NCBI GenBank assembly: GCA_002697825.1
Contig: NZYH01000043.1
Location: 19,530-70,564 of the forward strand
DNA: 51,035 nucleotides
Direction of reading: 5' to 3'
DNA from: Nitrospina sp.
Lineage (GTDB): Bacteria > Nitrospinota > Nitrospinia > Nitrospinales > VA-1
Positions 26,020 through 34,927 of the stretch are shown here, piece by piece (the stretch's first letter is position 1; each line of letters starts with the position of its first letter). The notes beneath the pieces are model-generated. The model made no database searches. It was not told where the DNA came from and worked only from the letters and a program-made list of their open reading frames with translations. The translations under genes were made by a program, and so were the position numbers.

Positions 26020-27168
26020 ATGGTATTTTTAGAAAAAATTAAGGATGTAGGAAAAATTGGGACAGGAGATGTTATAGGAACTGCTTTAGGAGCAATTTTT
26101 TGGTTTTATCTGGCATCACAGATTGAACCTTCAGAATATGGAGAAATACAATGGCTTATTGGAATTGCAAGTGCAATTAGTTACATTGCATTATTTGGAA
26201 GTCAAAATACAATAATCGTTTTTGCTGCAAAAAACTTAAAAATTCAATCAACACTTTATTTTATTTCTATAATTTCAAGTGTTGTTTTATCGACAATAGT
26301 AATTATAGTCATTCCATCATTTTATGAGATTGATATAGGAATACTTCTTTTTGCATATGTTATCAATGCACTAGCAATTGGTGATCTTTTAGGTAAAAAA
26401 CTCTATTCAACATATTCAAAATATGTCATTTTACAAAAAATTTTAACTATATGTCTTGGAATTTCATTTTTACACTTTTTCGGTTTTGAAAGTATAATTT
26501 TTGCATTAGGATTTTCATATTTATTTTATTTAAAAAGAATAATTAGAAATTTCCAGGAAATGAAAATAGATTTTTCATTATTAAGATCAAAATTAGGTTT
26601 TATTACTAATAATTACATTTTATTATTAAGTTCAGGTTTACATGGACAAATTGATAAAGTATTAGTTGCTCCGTTACTTGGATTTACTGTTTTAGGTAAT
26701 TTCAGTTTAGGTATGCAATTCATTGTAGTTATGTCAATTATTTCAGGAATAATTTTCAAATATTTACTAGCACAAGATGCAACTAATGTTGAAAATAATC
26801 GTTTAAAAATTCTTAGTGTTATTTGTTCAATAATTATTTCTATATTGGGAATGATTTTCTTGCCAACCATTATTGAGATATTTTTTCCAAAATTCATTAT
26901 GATTTCTGATGCAATACAAATTATGTGTATTCACATAATACCAACTTCAATAGCAGTCATTTTTGAATCAAAATTATTAGGGCAATTAAATTCAAAATAT
27001 GTTCTTGCAGGAAGGTTATCAGGGTTAGGCGTGATGGTTATTGGTATGATTATTCTAGGAAGTGTATATGATATTATAGGAATTGCAATTAGTCTAGTTT
27101 TGAGTTCAATAGTATTATGTGTGATTTTTGCAATCGGGGTACAAAGATTAACAATTTTAGAGAAATGA
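26020..27168 (+). CDS. Wzx-type polysaccharide flippase
   Basis: Integral membrane protein of 382 residues with about ten to twelve hydrophobic helices across the whole length. The N-terminal KIGTGDVIGTALGAIFWFYL and EPSEYGEIQWL match the start of Wzx/MOP-superfamily flippases, which move lipid-linked sugars across the membrane. It is shorter than the usual 400-480 residues. It lies 35 bases after the cupin gene and is the only flippase candidate here. No Wzy polymerase is evident, although the GT-C protein downstream could play a related part. Confidence 0.85.
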   Translation: MVFLEKIKDVGKIGTGDVIGTALGAIFWFYLASQIEPSEYGEIQWLIGIASAISYIALFGSQNTIIVFAAKNLKIQSTLYFISIISSVVLSTIVIIVIPSFYEIDIGILLFAYVINALAIGDLLGKKLYSTYSKYVILQKILTICLGISFLHFFGFESIIFALGFSYLFYLKRIIRNFQEMKIDFSLLRSKLGFITNNYILLLSSGLHGQIDKVLVAPLLGFTVLGNFSLGMQFIVVMSIISGIIFKYLLAQDATNVENNRLKILSVICSIIISILGMIFLPTIIEIFFPKFIMISDAIQIMCIHIIPTSIAVIFESKLLGQLNSKYVLAGRLSGLGVMVIGMIILGSVYDIIGIAISLVLSSIVLCVIFAIGVQRLTILEK

Positions 27169-27181
27169 AATATAATAAAGA

Positions 27182-28789
27182 TTACACATGTTTTTCAAAA
27201 TCTAAATAATTAATTTTTAAAACTATTATTTTATTTTCAAAGTTATGATTTTCAGAATCAAAAACTTTTTCAAGATATGAATATTCCTGATAATTTTTTA
27301 GGAGTTTATCAAGAAACAATGAACGATTATTTTCTGTTAAAACAATATGAGTTAGTCCCAATTCTTTTGAATTCAAAATGTACTCTTCCAAAGAATCATA
27401 ATCTCCAGAAGGAATTTTTTTAATAAAAAATGTAGCTTCAAAATTATCTGAAGCTGATGCAATAGGTAAAGATTCTGGCCAATTTTTTTCAAGTGTAGCA
27501 ATTTTAACATATGAATTTCCAGGATAATCATTTATACCATTGTCATTTTGAACTAAATTTTTTGTTACTTGTAATATTTCATTAGAATAAATATAATTTG
27601 GTTGTTCATAAATTAATAAAATTATTGATGACAATATTATTACAGTGATAATTAAAACTACGAATTTTGTTTTTTGGAATTTTTTAATAGAATTTAATCC
27701 ATAAACAGATATTGCACAAAAAATTGGGAATAATACAAACAAATATCTAACATCTTGAATTTCTCTTCCAAAAGCATACATTGCAGGGATAATTAAAAAA
27801 ATACCAAAAATTAGAAGATAAAAAAGATCTTTATTTCTTAATTTTATCAGATTATAGATACCAGTAGGGATGAAAAAAATGAAAAGAGGAATTAAAACAA
27901 ATCCTAAAAATTTTAGTGTATTAAAGAGAGATGTACCCATGAAACTAATTAATAATTCATTGGAAATCCAAGTGGAAGGTTTCTGTACACAATCATATGA
28001 ACATTCACCAATTTTTTCAGGCTCAGATATAGAAGTGAATGAGTTAGGGTTTAACATATTTTGATTAGCAAAAGTGTGACTTACCAAACCATCTATTCCG
28101 TTTGATTCAATTCTAAATGATGAAATAGGTAATAGAATTAAAATAAAAATAAAAATAAAAAGTGAAAATTTTAGATAAGAAATTTTTTGTTTACGAAATT
28201 TAATAAAAAATATAATAGTTAATGGAATTAGAAAAATTAGAGATTCATATCTTACAATAGCAGATAAACTAAGAAAAATAAACGAAAAAATAAAATAAGT
28301 TGAATTTTTAGATAATGAATATAATAATACAAATGAAATTAAAAAAAGAAAAAGTGATTCTGATAAACCCAGTATAGAATTATCCATTAATCTATAACTA
28401 AAACCAAATAAACTTGCACCAATTAGAGCATATTTTGATGAAACAAATTTTTTGCAAAGGAAAAATATTGGAATAATTGTCAGTGAAGAGATTACAACAC
28501 TTGTTATCCTTTGCGCATTAATTAGGTTCATCATATCAGATTGACCAATAATTGTAAAGATAGGAGATAGTAGAATAGGCCAACCATCATTAGTTTGTAA
28601 TATTCCAAATGGAAATTTCTGATTTTTAGAAACTTCAAATGCAAAGGAGAAGTAATCTATAGCATCAGTTTTGAAAGGAACCTCAAATGGTAAAAAATAC
28701 AATCGTATAGAAATAGTAGTTATGATCAATAGCGAAAGAAATGTAATAGTTTTCCTTTGAGAATAAATTTTTTCAGTTTTTGTGATCAT
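27182..28789 (-). CDS. GT-C-type membrane glycosyltransferase (PMT/ArnT-like)
   Basis: A 535-residue membrane protein with roughly eleven helices, then a soluble C-terminal domain of ~130 residues. The first outer loop reads PFKTDAIDYFSFA, with acidic residues where GT-C enzymes have their catalytic Asp, and TNDGWPILLSP follows, as in dolichyl-phosphate-mannose-mannosyltransferase-like proteins. It would use a polyprenyl-phosphate sugar, such as the product of the GT2 at 12086, on the outer side. It converges with the flippase gene, 13 bases apart. Acceptor unknown. A TATATA motif 31-39 bases upstream on the minus strand may be its promoter. Confidence 0.82.
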   Translation of the reverse strand: MITKTEKIYSQRKTITFLSLLIITTISIRLYFLPFEVPFKTDAIDYFSFAFEVSKNQKFPFGILQTNDGWPILLSPIFTIIGQSDMMNLINAQRITSVVISSLTIIPIFFLCKKFVSSKYALIGASLFGFSYRLMDNSILGLSESLFLFLISFVLLYSLSKNSTYFIFSFIFLSLSAIVRYESLIFLIPLTIIFFIKFRKQKISYLKFSLFIFIFILILLPISSFRIESNGIDGLVSHTFANQNMLNPNSFTSISEPEKIGECSYDCVQKPSTWISNELLISFMGTSLFNTLKFLGFVLIPLFIFFIPTGIYNLIKLRNKDLFYLLIFGIFLIIPAMYAFGREIQDVRYLFVLFPIFCAISVYGLNSIKKFQKTKFVVLIITVIILSSIILLIYEQPNYIYSNEILQVTKNLVQNDNGINDYPGNSYVKIATLEKNWPESLPIASASDNFEATFFIKKIPSGDYDSLEEYILNSKELGLTHIVLTENNRSLFLDKLLKNYQEYSYLEKVFDSENHNFENKIIVLKINYLDFEKHV

Positions 28790-28888
28790 TTCTGTCTATG
28801 AATATTTTTTTTATCAAAGGTATATAGGATTCACTAGGATTTCATCATCAATGAAGTGAAAATATTTACAAAAATATCACAATTTTAA

Positions 28889-28900
28889 GTATAAAAATAT
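28889..28900 (+). promoter_or_regulatory. TATA-like box for the GT-B/sulfotransferase pair
   Basis: The stretch GTATAAAAATAT lies 38-49 bases before the ATG at 28938 and predicts a leader of roughly 15-20 bases. It would serve the glycosyltransferase-like gene and the sulfotransferase gene 13 bases behind it. Confidence 0.45.
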
Positions 28901-28937
28901 GGTATGACTAATTAAGAAATAATTTTTCATTAATGCA

Positions 28938-29921
28938 ATGAATAGGCCAATTAGATTAGCGTTTGTTTATAAAAAATCCTATAATTATTTTCAACCAGGA
29001 CATTTCGATAGAACATCAGCGGATTTTTTTCTTAAAGCCTTTGAGAGAAATAAAGAATTAGATGTTACATATCATCCATGTGAATCTAATTTTGATGTCG
29101 AGAAGTTAAGTGGGAAATGTGATGTAATTTTATTACCAATGAATCGTAGCGATGGTGCTCCTAATAAATTAGAAAATGTTAAGAAAGTAGGAATACCAGT
29201 CATTTCACGTACAGGTGATCCTCACTCAGCAGAGAAATATGGAGATGTGGAATTTATTGAGAAAAATAAAATTGATTTAGTATTTAGTTCTCATCCAGAT
29301 AGCTACATTTACAAATTCTATCCAAAACGTGTTAATCATAAGACGGTAATTTATGGATTAGAAAAAAATCTATATGAAAACATTATTCCATTTAAGGAAA
29401 GAAATAAAAATAAAATCTTATGTACGGGAGCAATTGGAAAAACAAGTGTAAAATCTAGAATTGGAAATGCAATTCTAAATCCAAAAAGATCAGGCTGGTA
29501 TTTTTACAAATTAAGAACATTATCAACAAAATTATCATATGTTGATTATTCAGGGATAAAAGATGGTAAGTATCCAAATGATGATTATGTAACATATCTT
29601 ACAAGATATAGAGCAACTATTGCAGCATCGACATTTTATCCTACATTGAAATATTGGGAAAATGCAGCTGCTGGATGTTTAACATTTATGGAAATAACAA
29701 ACAAAAATGATGGTTATTTCATTGGTTTTGAAAATGAAAAATCTGCGATTTTTATTAATGAAAGAAACTATCAGGAAAAATTTCAAGAATTTCTATCAGA
29801 CCCTGATAATCCCAAGTGGGAAGAAATTGCAAATGCTGGAAGAAAATTTGCTATGGATGAATTGAATAATGATAAAGCCGTACAGAAAATTGTCGAGTAT
29901 GTTAAAGAATTAGTTAGATAA
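28938..29921 (+). CDS. GT-B-fold glycosyltransferase-like protein (CgeB/GT1-type C-terminus)
   Basis: A 327-residue soluble protein. The N-terminal half alternates strands and helices (CDVILLPMNR, GIPVISRTGDPHSAEKYG); the C-terminal half has TIAASTFYPTLKYWENAAAGCLTFMEI, matching the donor-side motif of CgeB-like GT-B proteins, where the Glu in YWENAAAG contacts the donor. Length is typical of this group. It is followed after 13 bases by a sulfotransferase on the same strand. I do not know donor or acceptor. Confidence 0.75.
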   Translation: MNRPIRLAFVYKKSYNYFQPGHFDRTSADFFLKAFERNKELDVTYHPCESNFDVEKLSGKCDVILLPMNRSDGAPNKLENVKKVGIPVISRTGDPHSAEKYGDVEFIEKNKIDLVFSSHPDSYIYKFYPKRVNHKTVIYGLEKNLYENIIPFKERNKNKILCTGAIGKTSVKSRIGNAILNPKRSGWYFYKLRTLSTKLSYVDYSGIKDGKYPNDDYVTYLTRYRATIAASTFYPTLKYWENAAAGCLTFMEITNKNDGYFIGFENEKSAIFINERNYQEKFQEFLSDPDNPKWEEIANAGRKFAMDELNNDKAVQKIVEYVKELVR

Positions 29922-29934
29922 TAGAGTAACAATC

Positions 29935-30810
29935 ATGAAAGATTACATAAAAAGAAAATTGGAAAATTATCCAAATTTCTATGCAGGACGATTAAGTAAA
30001 AGAAATGTTTTTAGATCTTTAACATCAAATCAGAGAATTTTACCAAATTTTATAATTATTGGAGAAGCAAAATGTGGTACTACGTCACTTTATAATTATT
30101 TGATACAACATCCAAATATAGAATCTTCATTAACAAAAGAGATTAATTTTTTTAATTGGTCATATGATAAACCAAAAAATTGGTATAGAGCACATTTTCC
30201 AACATCTCTTAAAAAAAAAATGCTGAAAAGATTTTCAAACAAACAGATTATCACAGGTGAAGCCACACCATTATATCTATTTCATTCATTAGTTCCAAAA
30301 CGTATTTTTCAGATGTTACCAGAAGTAAAACTAATCATTTGTTTGAGAAATCCCATAGAAAGAGCTTATTCACATTATCATGATTTAGGAATTAGATTAG
30401 GCGAAGAACAAAGAACATTTGATGAAGCAATTGAAACAGAAATTCAATCCTTAAAACAAAAAAATTATAATATTTTGGATAGTGATTATGGATTTTCTTC
30501 TAGATTATACCAATATGTATCACGAGGAGTGTATTTACCACACATAAAATTATGGATGAATCTATTCAGTAGAGATCAAATTTTGTTTGTAAAAACTGAG
30601 GAATTGAATAATAATACATCAGAATCTGTTAATAGAGTTTTTGAGTTTTTAGATACAAAAAAATTCAATGGTATAGATGTCAAAGAAAGATTCAATGTTA
30701 GTAAGTACAAACCTATGAATAATTCAACAAGAGAAATATTGAAGGAATTTTATTCACCATATAATAAAGAACTTGAAGAATATCTTGATGAAGATTTTAA
30801 TTGGAATTAG
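29935..30810 (+). CDS. PAPS-dependent sulfotransferase 1
   Basis: Carbohydrate sulfotransferase of the heparan-sulfate-type family, using PAPS. The 5'-phosphosulfate loop IIGEAKCGTTSL is at about 41-52, and the 3'-phosphate motif LRNPIERAYSHY lies near residue 138. KEINFFNW and a late YKPMNNSTREIL are also family features. Its 291 residues are typical. It overlaps the convergent membrane hydrolase gene by 14 bases, an arrangement repeated by the second sulfotransferase at 39680. It presumably sulfates a hexose or uronic acid of the glycan. Confidence 0.92.
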   Translation: MKDYIKRKLENYPNFYAGRLSKRNVFRSLTSNQRILPNFIIIGEAKCGTTSLYNYLIQHPNIESSLTKEINFFNWSYDKPKNWYRAHFPTSLKKKMLKRFSNKQIITGEATPLYLFHSLVPKRIFQMLPEVKLIICLRNPIERAYSHYHDLGIRLGEEQRTFDEAIETEIQSLKQKNYNILDSDYGFSSRLYQYVSRGVYLPHIKLWMNLFSRDQILFVKTEELNNNTSESVNRVFEFLDTKKFNGIDVKERFNVSKYKPMNNSTREILKEFYSPYNKELEEYLDEDFNWN

Positions 30811-31981
30811 GTAAATTGGAATAATTTTTTAAAAAGTTAATTACAGATTGTGGGTCTACAGTATGGCCAGAATTTATTTTTTGATCATGTACAATTCCAA
30901 CAATATTTTTTTCAGAGTTTAATAAGCGATAAGCATTCTTAACTAAAGTAAATGTATGTAATGATTGTGCTTCATAACGTTGTGGTGGATTTTCATTTTG
31001 TCCCCAAGCAAGATACAATGGTTTGGGAGCTAAAGTAATGACAAGATCAGGATTATCAAAATATTTTAAAAATCCATGATTATAGCCATTACCAAAAGTA
31101 CCAAAATTTTCCGTACTGAACAAACTGCTTGATAATAATAATCCTTTAAGCTCAGGAAGAAATAATGAAGAACGTAATGCGATTTTTCCTCCATGTGTAA
31201 TTCCCAAAAGAAATAGATTATTGAAAGTGATTTTTTTATTACTCTCTAGTGACTTGATAGTTTGTAGTGTATCAATTATTTGTAAATTAATTAAATCAAA
31301 ACCCAAATTTTTTATCTGTCTTTCTAAAAATTCACCTGAGCAGAATATATCAGATTGATCACAAATACTTCCAACATCAATTTTTCTTTCTCCCCATCCT
31401 CTATTTTCTATCACATAAACAATATATCCTTCATTAACAATTTGTTCTGCAATTCCTTGTTGGTAATAATTGTCTGAAATTTCACTATTCATATTTATTA
31501 CATCTTTTGCACCTTGATTTCCGCTACCAGGTACAATAAATACAGCAGAAGTATTTTTATTTATTTTTTTAGGGATTAATTCGTATAAAATGATAGTATC
31601 TCCATCTTGTGCAATAGTTGAAAGTTTTGTAACATTATAATTTAATTTTTTTTCAGAATTAATGATATTCAAAGAATTTACTTGTAAATCTTGAAAATTT
31701 GGAAGATCATGCAATTCTTGAAATTTTGTAATTAACTTATTTTTCCATGGTAAAAAACTATTTTTATTTTGAACATTATTTTTAAAACTTAATTGTAAAC
31801 TATTTTTTGTATAGATTTCAGGGATTAGAAATTTTTTATATATATTAGAATGAGAGTTTTTTGTTGAGAGATTTTTTGCTAAGTGATTAATTCCTCGTTT
31901 TTTGATATAAACTGAAAATACTGCCACATTGATGCTAATTGAGAGTATCAAGAAAGAAATTATGATGTATAAAATTTCCAT
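30797..31981 (-). CDS. Membrane-anchored alpha/beta-hydrolase-fold protein with Thr at the nucleophile
   Basis: One N-terminal helix (residues ~3-25) anchors a 370-residue domain of alpha/beta-hydrolase type: AVFIVPGSGNQGAKD (oxyanion-type loop), IENRGWGER, the nucleophile elbow LLGITHGG, and LAPKPLYLAWGQ before the acid strand; a late GHTVDPQS could give the His. In the elbow the canonical G-x-S-x-G Ser is Thr262 (codon aca). The paralogous protein at 40528 keeps Ser. Activity is therefore doubtful, or the chemistry differs. It converges on sulfotransferase 1 with a 14-base overlap and precedes nothing else on its strand. Confidence 0.8.
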   Translation of the reverse strand: MEILYIIISFLILSISINVAVFSVYIKKRGINHLAKNLSTKNSHSNIYKKFLIPEIYTKNSLQLSFKNNVQNKNSFLPWKNKLITKFQELHDLPNFQDLQVNSLNIINSEKKLNYNVTKLSTIAQDGDTIILYELIPKKINKNTSAVFIVPGSGNQGAKDVINMNSEISDNYYQQGIAEQIVNEGYIVYVIENRGWGERKIDVGSICDQSDIFCSGEFLERQIKNLGFDLINLQIIDTLQTIKSLESNKKITFNNLFLLGITHGGKIALRSSLFLPELKGLLLSSSLFSTENFGTFGNGYNHGFLKYFDNPDLVITLAPKPLYLAWGQNENPPQRYEAQSLHTFTLVKNAYRLLNSEKNIVGIVHDQKINSGHTVDPQSVINFLKNYSNLPNSN

Positions 31982-31996
31982 TTTAGATTCTCATCT

Positions 31997-33013
31997 CTAT
32001 GAATGCAATACCAATTTTATTGATTTAATAATTCTATTTACATCAGCGTCAGTTAGATTAGTTGTGGATGGAAGCCAAATGCCACGGGAGTATAAATTAT
32101 TAGAATTTTTAAAATCTTTTTTTGAAGGAAAATTTTTCCTAAAATAAGGTTGTTTGTGAAGTGGTTTATAGAAACGTCTTCCTTGTATTCCAAGATTTTT
32201 GAGACGTTCTAAAAAAACATCTGGTTTTTTCACAAGCATGTCAATATACCATGTAGGTTCTTCTTCAAAAAATTCAACATTTTCATTTTTTAATTCTTCA
32301 GAAATTGTTTTATACATTTTTTTTAATCGTTTCAATCTACTAGGTAATTTTTTAAGTTGTGCTAATCCAAAAGCTGCCTGTACTTCTGTAAATTTAGAGT
32401 TAAATCCCCAAAACTCAAAATTATCACTCATAGGTTTTAGTTTTTGTCTATCATTTCGACCTAGATCCTTTAAACGACTCAATATATCAAATGTCTCTTT
32501 ATCATCACAGCATACAGCTCCACCTTGACCACCAGTAGTAATATGTTTAGTACTTGCAAATGAATAACAACTAATACTATTTTTAGTGTGATGAGATATT
32601 GCTTGCGCACAATCTTCAATGTTTGATTTGCTCCCCAATCTACCATTTGAATGAACTGTAAAATTTAATTTATTATTATTGCTTATACTACCATTTTTTC
32701 CAACATCAACAAGTATTGGCTTGACATTTGTTTGAATCGTAGCATAAGCTGAAAAAATTCCAGCATAATCGGGAATATTTATTGACTTAAAATTATTTTT
32801 TTCAGTTAAGGATTTTAGTCCCAGATATAATGCAGTAGTTCCACTAGTGCAAGTGATACAATATCTGGCCCCAACAAATTCAGAAAATTTTCTTTCAAAT
32901 TCCCTTACAGTTTTATGTTCATTTAGATAATCAGCATTTAAAATTTTATTTACTTGTTTTTTTTCATATTCATCCCAATATGGAATAAATTGTGGAATGA
33001 ATTTTTCTTTCAT
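31997..33013 (-). CDS. DegT/DnrJ/EryC1 aminotransferase
   Basis: Second sugar aminotransferase of the locus, 338 residues and shorter than the usual ~380. SYSFASTKHITT-type segment places the PLP Lys at 156; CTSGTTALYLGL is the phosphate-binding loop and IEDCAQAI holds the cofactor Asp. The internal segment TVHSNGRLGSK replaces the common PVHIYG, so part of the central region is shortened. It lies two bases after the SDR gene upstream on the same strand, suggesting that the SDR makes its keto-sugar substrate. Confidence 0.9.
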   Translation of the reverse strand: MKEKFIPQFIPYWDEYEKKQVNKILNADYLNEHKTVREFERKFSEFVGARYCITCTSGTTALYLGLKSLTEKNNFKSINIPDYAGIFSAYATIQTNVKPILVDVGKNGSISNNNKLNFTVHSNGRLGSKSNIEDCAQAISHHTKNSISCYSFASTKHITTGGQGGAVCCDDKETFDILSRLKDLGRNDRQKLKPMSDNFEFWGFNSKFTEVQAAFGLAQLKKLPSRLKRLKKMYKTISEELKNENVEFFEEEPTWYIDMLVKKPDVFLERLKNLGIQGRRFYKPLHKQPYFRKNFPSKKDFKNSNNLYSRGIWLPSTTNLTDADVNRIIKSIKLVLHS

Positions 33014-33015
33014 CT

Positions 33016-33957
33016 TTATACATTTGATTGGTTTAAATCAAAAGTTCCTTCTTCAAGAATGTTTACCATTTCTTCAATTCCATCTTCAGCAAGAAATTTT
33101 GTAGAGAAATTTAATTCATTTTTTATTCTATCAAAATTTACAATATAGTCTCGTTTATCTTCTTTTTCCACAATGTTTAGAGGAACATTAAGTCTACTAC
33201 TAACTTTTTCTGCAATTTCTCTTTTTGTATAATTTTGATTTGAGGAACCAACATTATAAACACGAGAAAGATCGCCATGATGATCAATACATAACGAAAT
33301 AGCAGTAGAGATATCACTTACATGGACAATTGGCCTGTGTACTTCGGGCATGAAAACATTGATTTGTTTTTCTAACCATGCTTCTTTGATAAAATCACTT
33401 ACTAACAAATCAAATCTCATTCTACCTACGGATAATCCATATGCAGTAGCACAACGTAATATTGTAGCATTAGGAATATTTTTAATCAAAAATTTCTCCA
33501 GATTTACCTTCGTTTCAGCATATAATGAGGTAGGAAATAATTCGCCATCTTCATCAACCATTTCTTTTGCTTGTCCATAATTTGAACAGGTTGATAATTG
33601 AATGAATTTTTTAATATTTTTCTCTTTACAGAGTATTGCAAGATTTTTTGCTGCTTCAAAGTTTACATCTACTGCTTCTTCTGGTTTGATTTTACATAGA
33701 GGTTCACCTACAAGAGCTGCAAGATTAACAACATAATCATTCGATTCAATTATTGAATTCATAAAATCAAGATTTCGGATATCTTCTTTATGAAAACTAA
33801 CTCGATTATTGGAATATGTATTTTTTTTAAAATTTTCATCTAGTTTGAAATCTAATCTATCTACAATTACAATTGTATGATCAGTGTTTTCTAGTAAATG
33901 TTCAGTTAATTTTGTACCAATATATCCAGCACCACCAGATAAAATAATTTTTGCCAT
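33016..33957 (-). CDS. NAD-dependent epimerase/dehydratase (SDR)
   Basis: Extended SDR with an intact NAD loop (SGGAGYIGTKL), a strand-6 motif STCSNYG without dehydratase Glu, and catalytic Tyr/Lys in SLYAETKVN. The profile is that of a sugar-nucleotide epimerase or reductase. I chose ATG at 33957 because a TATA-like stretch lies 21-30 bases before it and MAKIILSGG begins the Rossmann strand; a GTG four codons upstream is the alternative. It is followed by an aminotransferase on the same strand. Confidence 0.87.
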   Translation of the reverse strand: MAKIILSGGAGYIGTKLTEHLLENTDHTIVIVDRLDFKLDENFKKNTYSNNRVSFHKEDIRNLDFMNSIIESNDYVVNLAALVGEPLCKIKPEEAVDVNFEAAKNLAILCKEKNIKKFIQLSTCSNYGQAKEMVDEDGELFPTSLYAETKVNLEKFLIKNIPNATILRCATAYGLSVGRMRFDLLVSDFIKEAWLEKQINVFMPEVHRPIVHVSDISTAISLCIDHHGDLSRVYNVGSSNQNYTKREIAEKVSSRLNVPLNIVEKEDKRDYIVNFDRIKNELNFSTKFLAEDGIEEMVNILEEGTFDLNQSNV

Positions 33958-33977
33958 TTGACTAGTCACGCTAGATT

Positions 33978-33987
33978 AGATAAATAG
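33978..33987 (-). promoter_or_regulatory. TATA-like box for the 33957 SDR gene
   Basis: On the minus strand CTATTTATCT lies 21-30 bases before ATG 33957, which fits a leaderless transcript and decides for this ATG over the GTG at 33969. Confidence 0.45.
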
Positions 33988-34013
33988 ATTTCTACAAAGT
34001 TATTTTTTTAAAA

Positions 34014-34850
34014 TTACATAATTGTATAATTAGTTCTATTTACAAAATTTTTAGTATCAGATATTGCAAGAAGATCACCTTTTGTTGGAATAGAATTTGA
34101 ATCTAAGTGAAATAAATTCTTTTTATTGTTGTACTCAAAAATTTCAAAGTCATGTTTGCGAAGAATTTGAAGAATTTCTTCATATTCATACCCATACGTT
34201 TGGAAAAATTTTGGATATGAACCGGAGATTGGAAGTTGAATACACCTAGTTTTTTCTAGAATATTTTTAGAACCCAAAAGAACAAATTTTTCAAATCCTA
34301 TTGAATCTATTTTTAACAGATCGATGATATCTTCCTGAATATCTAGATCGTCTAATTTCTTTAGTGGTACAGTTAAGTTTGTATTTGAAAAAGTAACTTG
34401 ATTTTGATCATCAGATTTTTTATCAGAAAAACCTATTGTAGAATTTTTATCACCAATAGCAAGATTGAATGATACAACATTATTGGTGTTGTTAAATTTT
34501 AAATTTTCTTGTAAATAATTGAAAGTTTTTGGATGAGGTTCTATAGAATATACTGTTCCAGAATTTCCAATTAATGCAGAAGCTAATAGTGTTACAGTTC
34601 CTATATTTGCACCAACATCAATAATCTTATCGCCATTTTTAATATAATGTTGAAGAAATGGATCATCGGCAGCATGAACATAATTTTGATTAATCCATTT
34701 ATTTTGTGAAAGAGCAGTGGGAAAGAATTTCAGAGTATAGTGGCTTTGGCGAATAGTAAAAAATCTACATAAATTAGTTTTTATGAGTATTTTAGCAGTA
34801 AGGAATTTCAGAGGTTTTTCATGAGATAATATCGAAGTAAAATAATTCAT
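34014..34850 (-). CDS. FkbM-family methyltransferase
   Basis: SAM-dependent methyltransferase of 278 residues. KIIDVGANIGTVTLLAS is the FkbM SAM motif, VYSIEPHPKTFNYLQENL the acidic loop, and LLKIDSIGFEKFVLLG the third motif, where Asp-Ser-x-Gly matches the family pattern D-x-E-G only in part. It probably O-methylates a sugar. A GTTTAAAG box 22-29 bases upstream (minus strand) is a likely promoter. It is divergent from the SDR at 34928. Confidence 0.88.
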   Translation of the reverse strand: MNYFTSILSHEKPLKFLTAKILIKTNLCRFFTIRQSHYTLKFFPTALSQNKWINQNYVHAADDPFLQHYIKNGDKIIDVGANIGTVTLLASALIGNSGTVYSIEPHPKTFNYLQENLKFNNTNNVVSFNLAIGDKNSTIGFSDKKSDDQNQVTFSNTNLTVPLKKLDDLDIQEDIIDLLKIDSIGFEKFVLLGSKNILEKTRCIQLPISGSYPKFFQTYGYEYEEILQILRKHDFEIFEYNNKKNLFHLDSNSIPTKGDLLAISDTKNFVNRTNYTIM

Positions 34851-34896
34851 AAATTTTTAATGTGATTTGTCTTTAAACATTTTTTGATTTTTATTA

Positions 34897-34908
34897 ACTT
34901 ATAATAGG
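34897..34908 (+). promoter_or_regulatory. TATA-like box for the 34928 SDR gene
   Basis: ACTTATAATAGG lies 20-31 bases before ATG 34928, a good archaeal TATA distance for a leaderless mRNA. The opposite strand of the same 77-base gap holds a GTTTAAAG box for the divergent FkbM gene. Confidence 0.5.
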
Positions 34909-34927
34909 TTCAAGAATTTTTGATTAC

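Noticed and set aside
32199..32528. 109-residue plus-strand open frame
   Set aside because: Antisense to the aminotransferase gene at 31997, which has the PLP motif.
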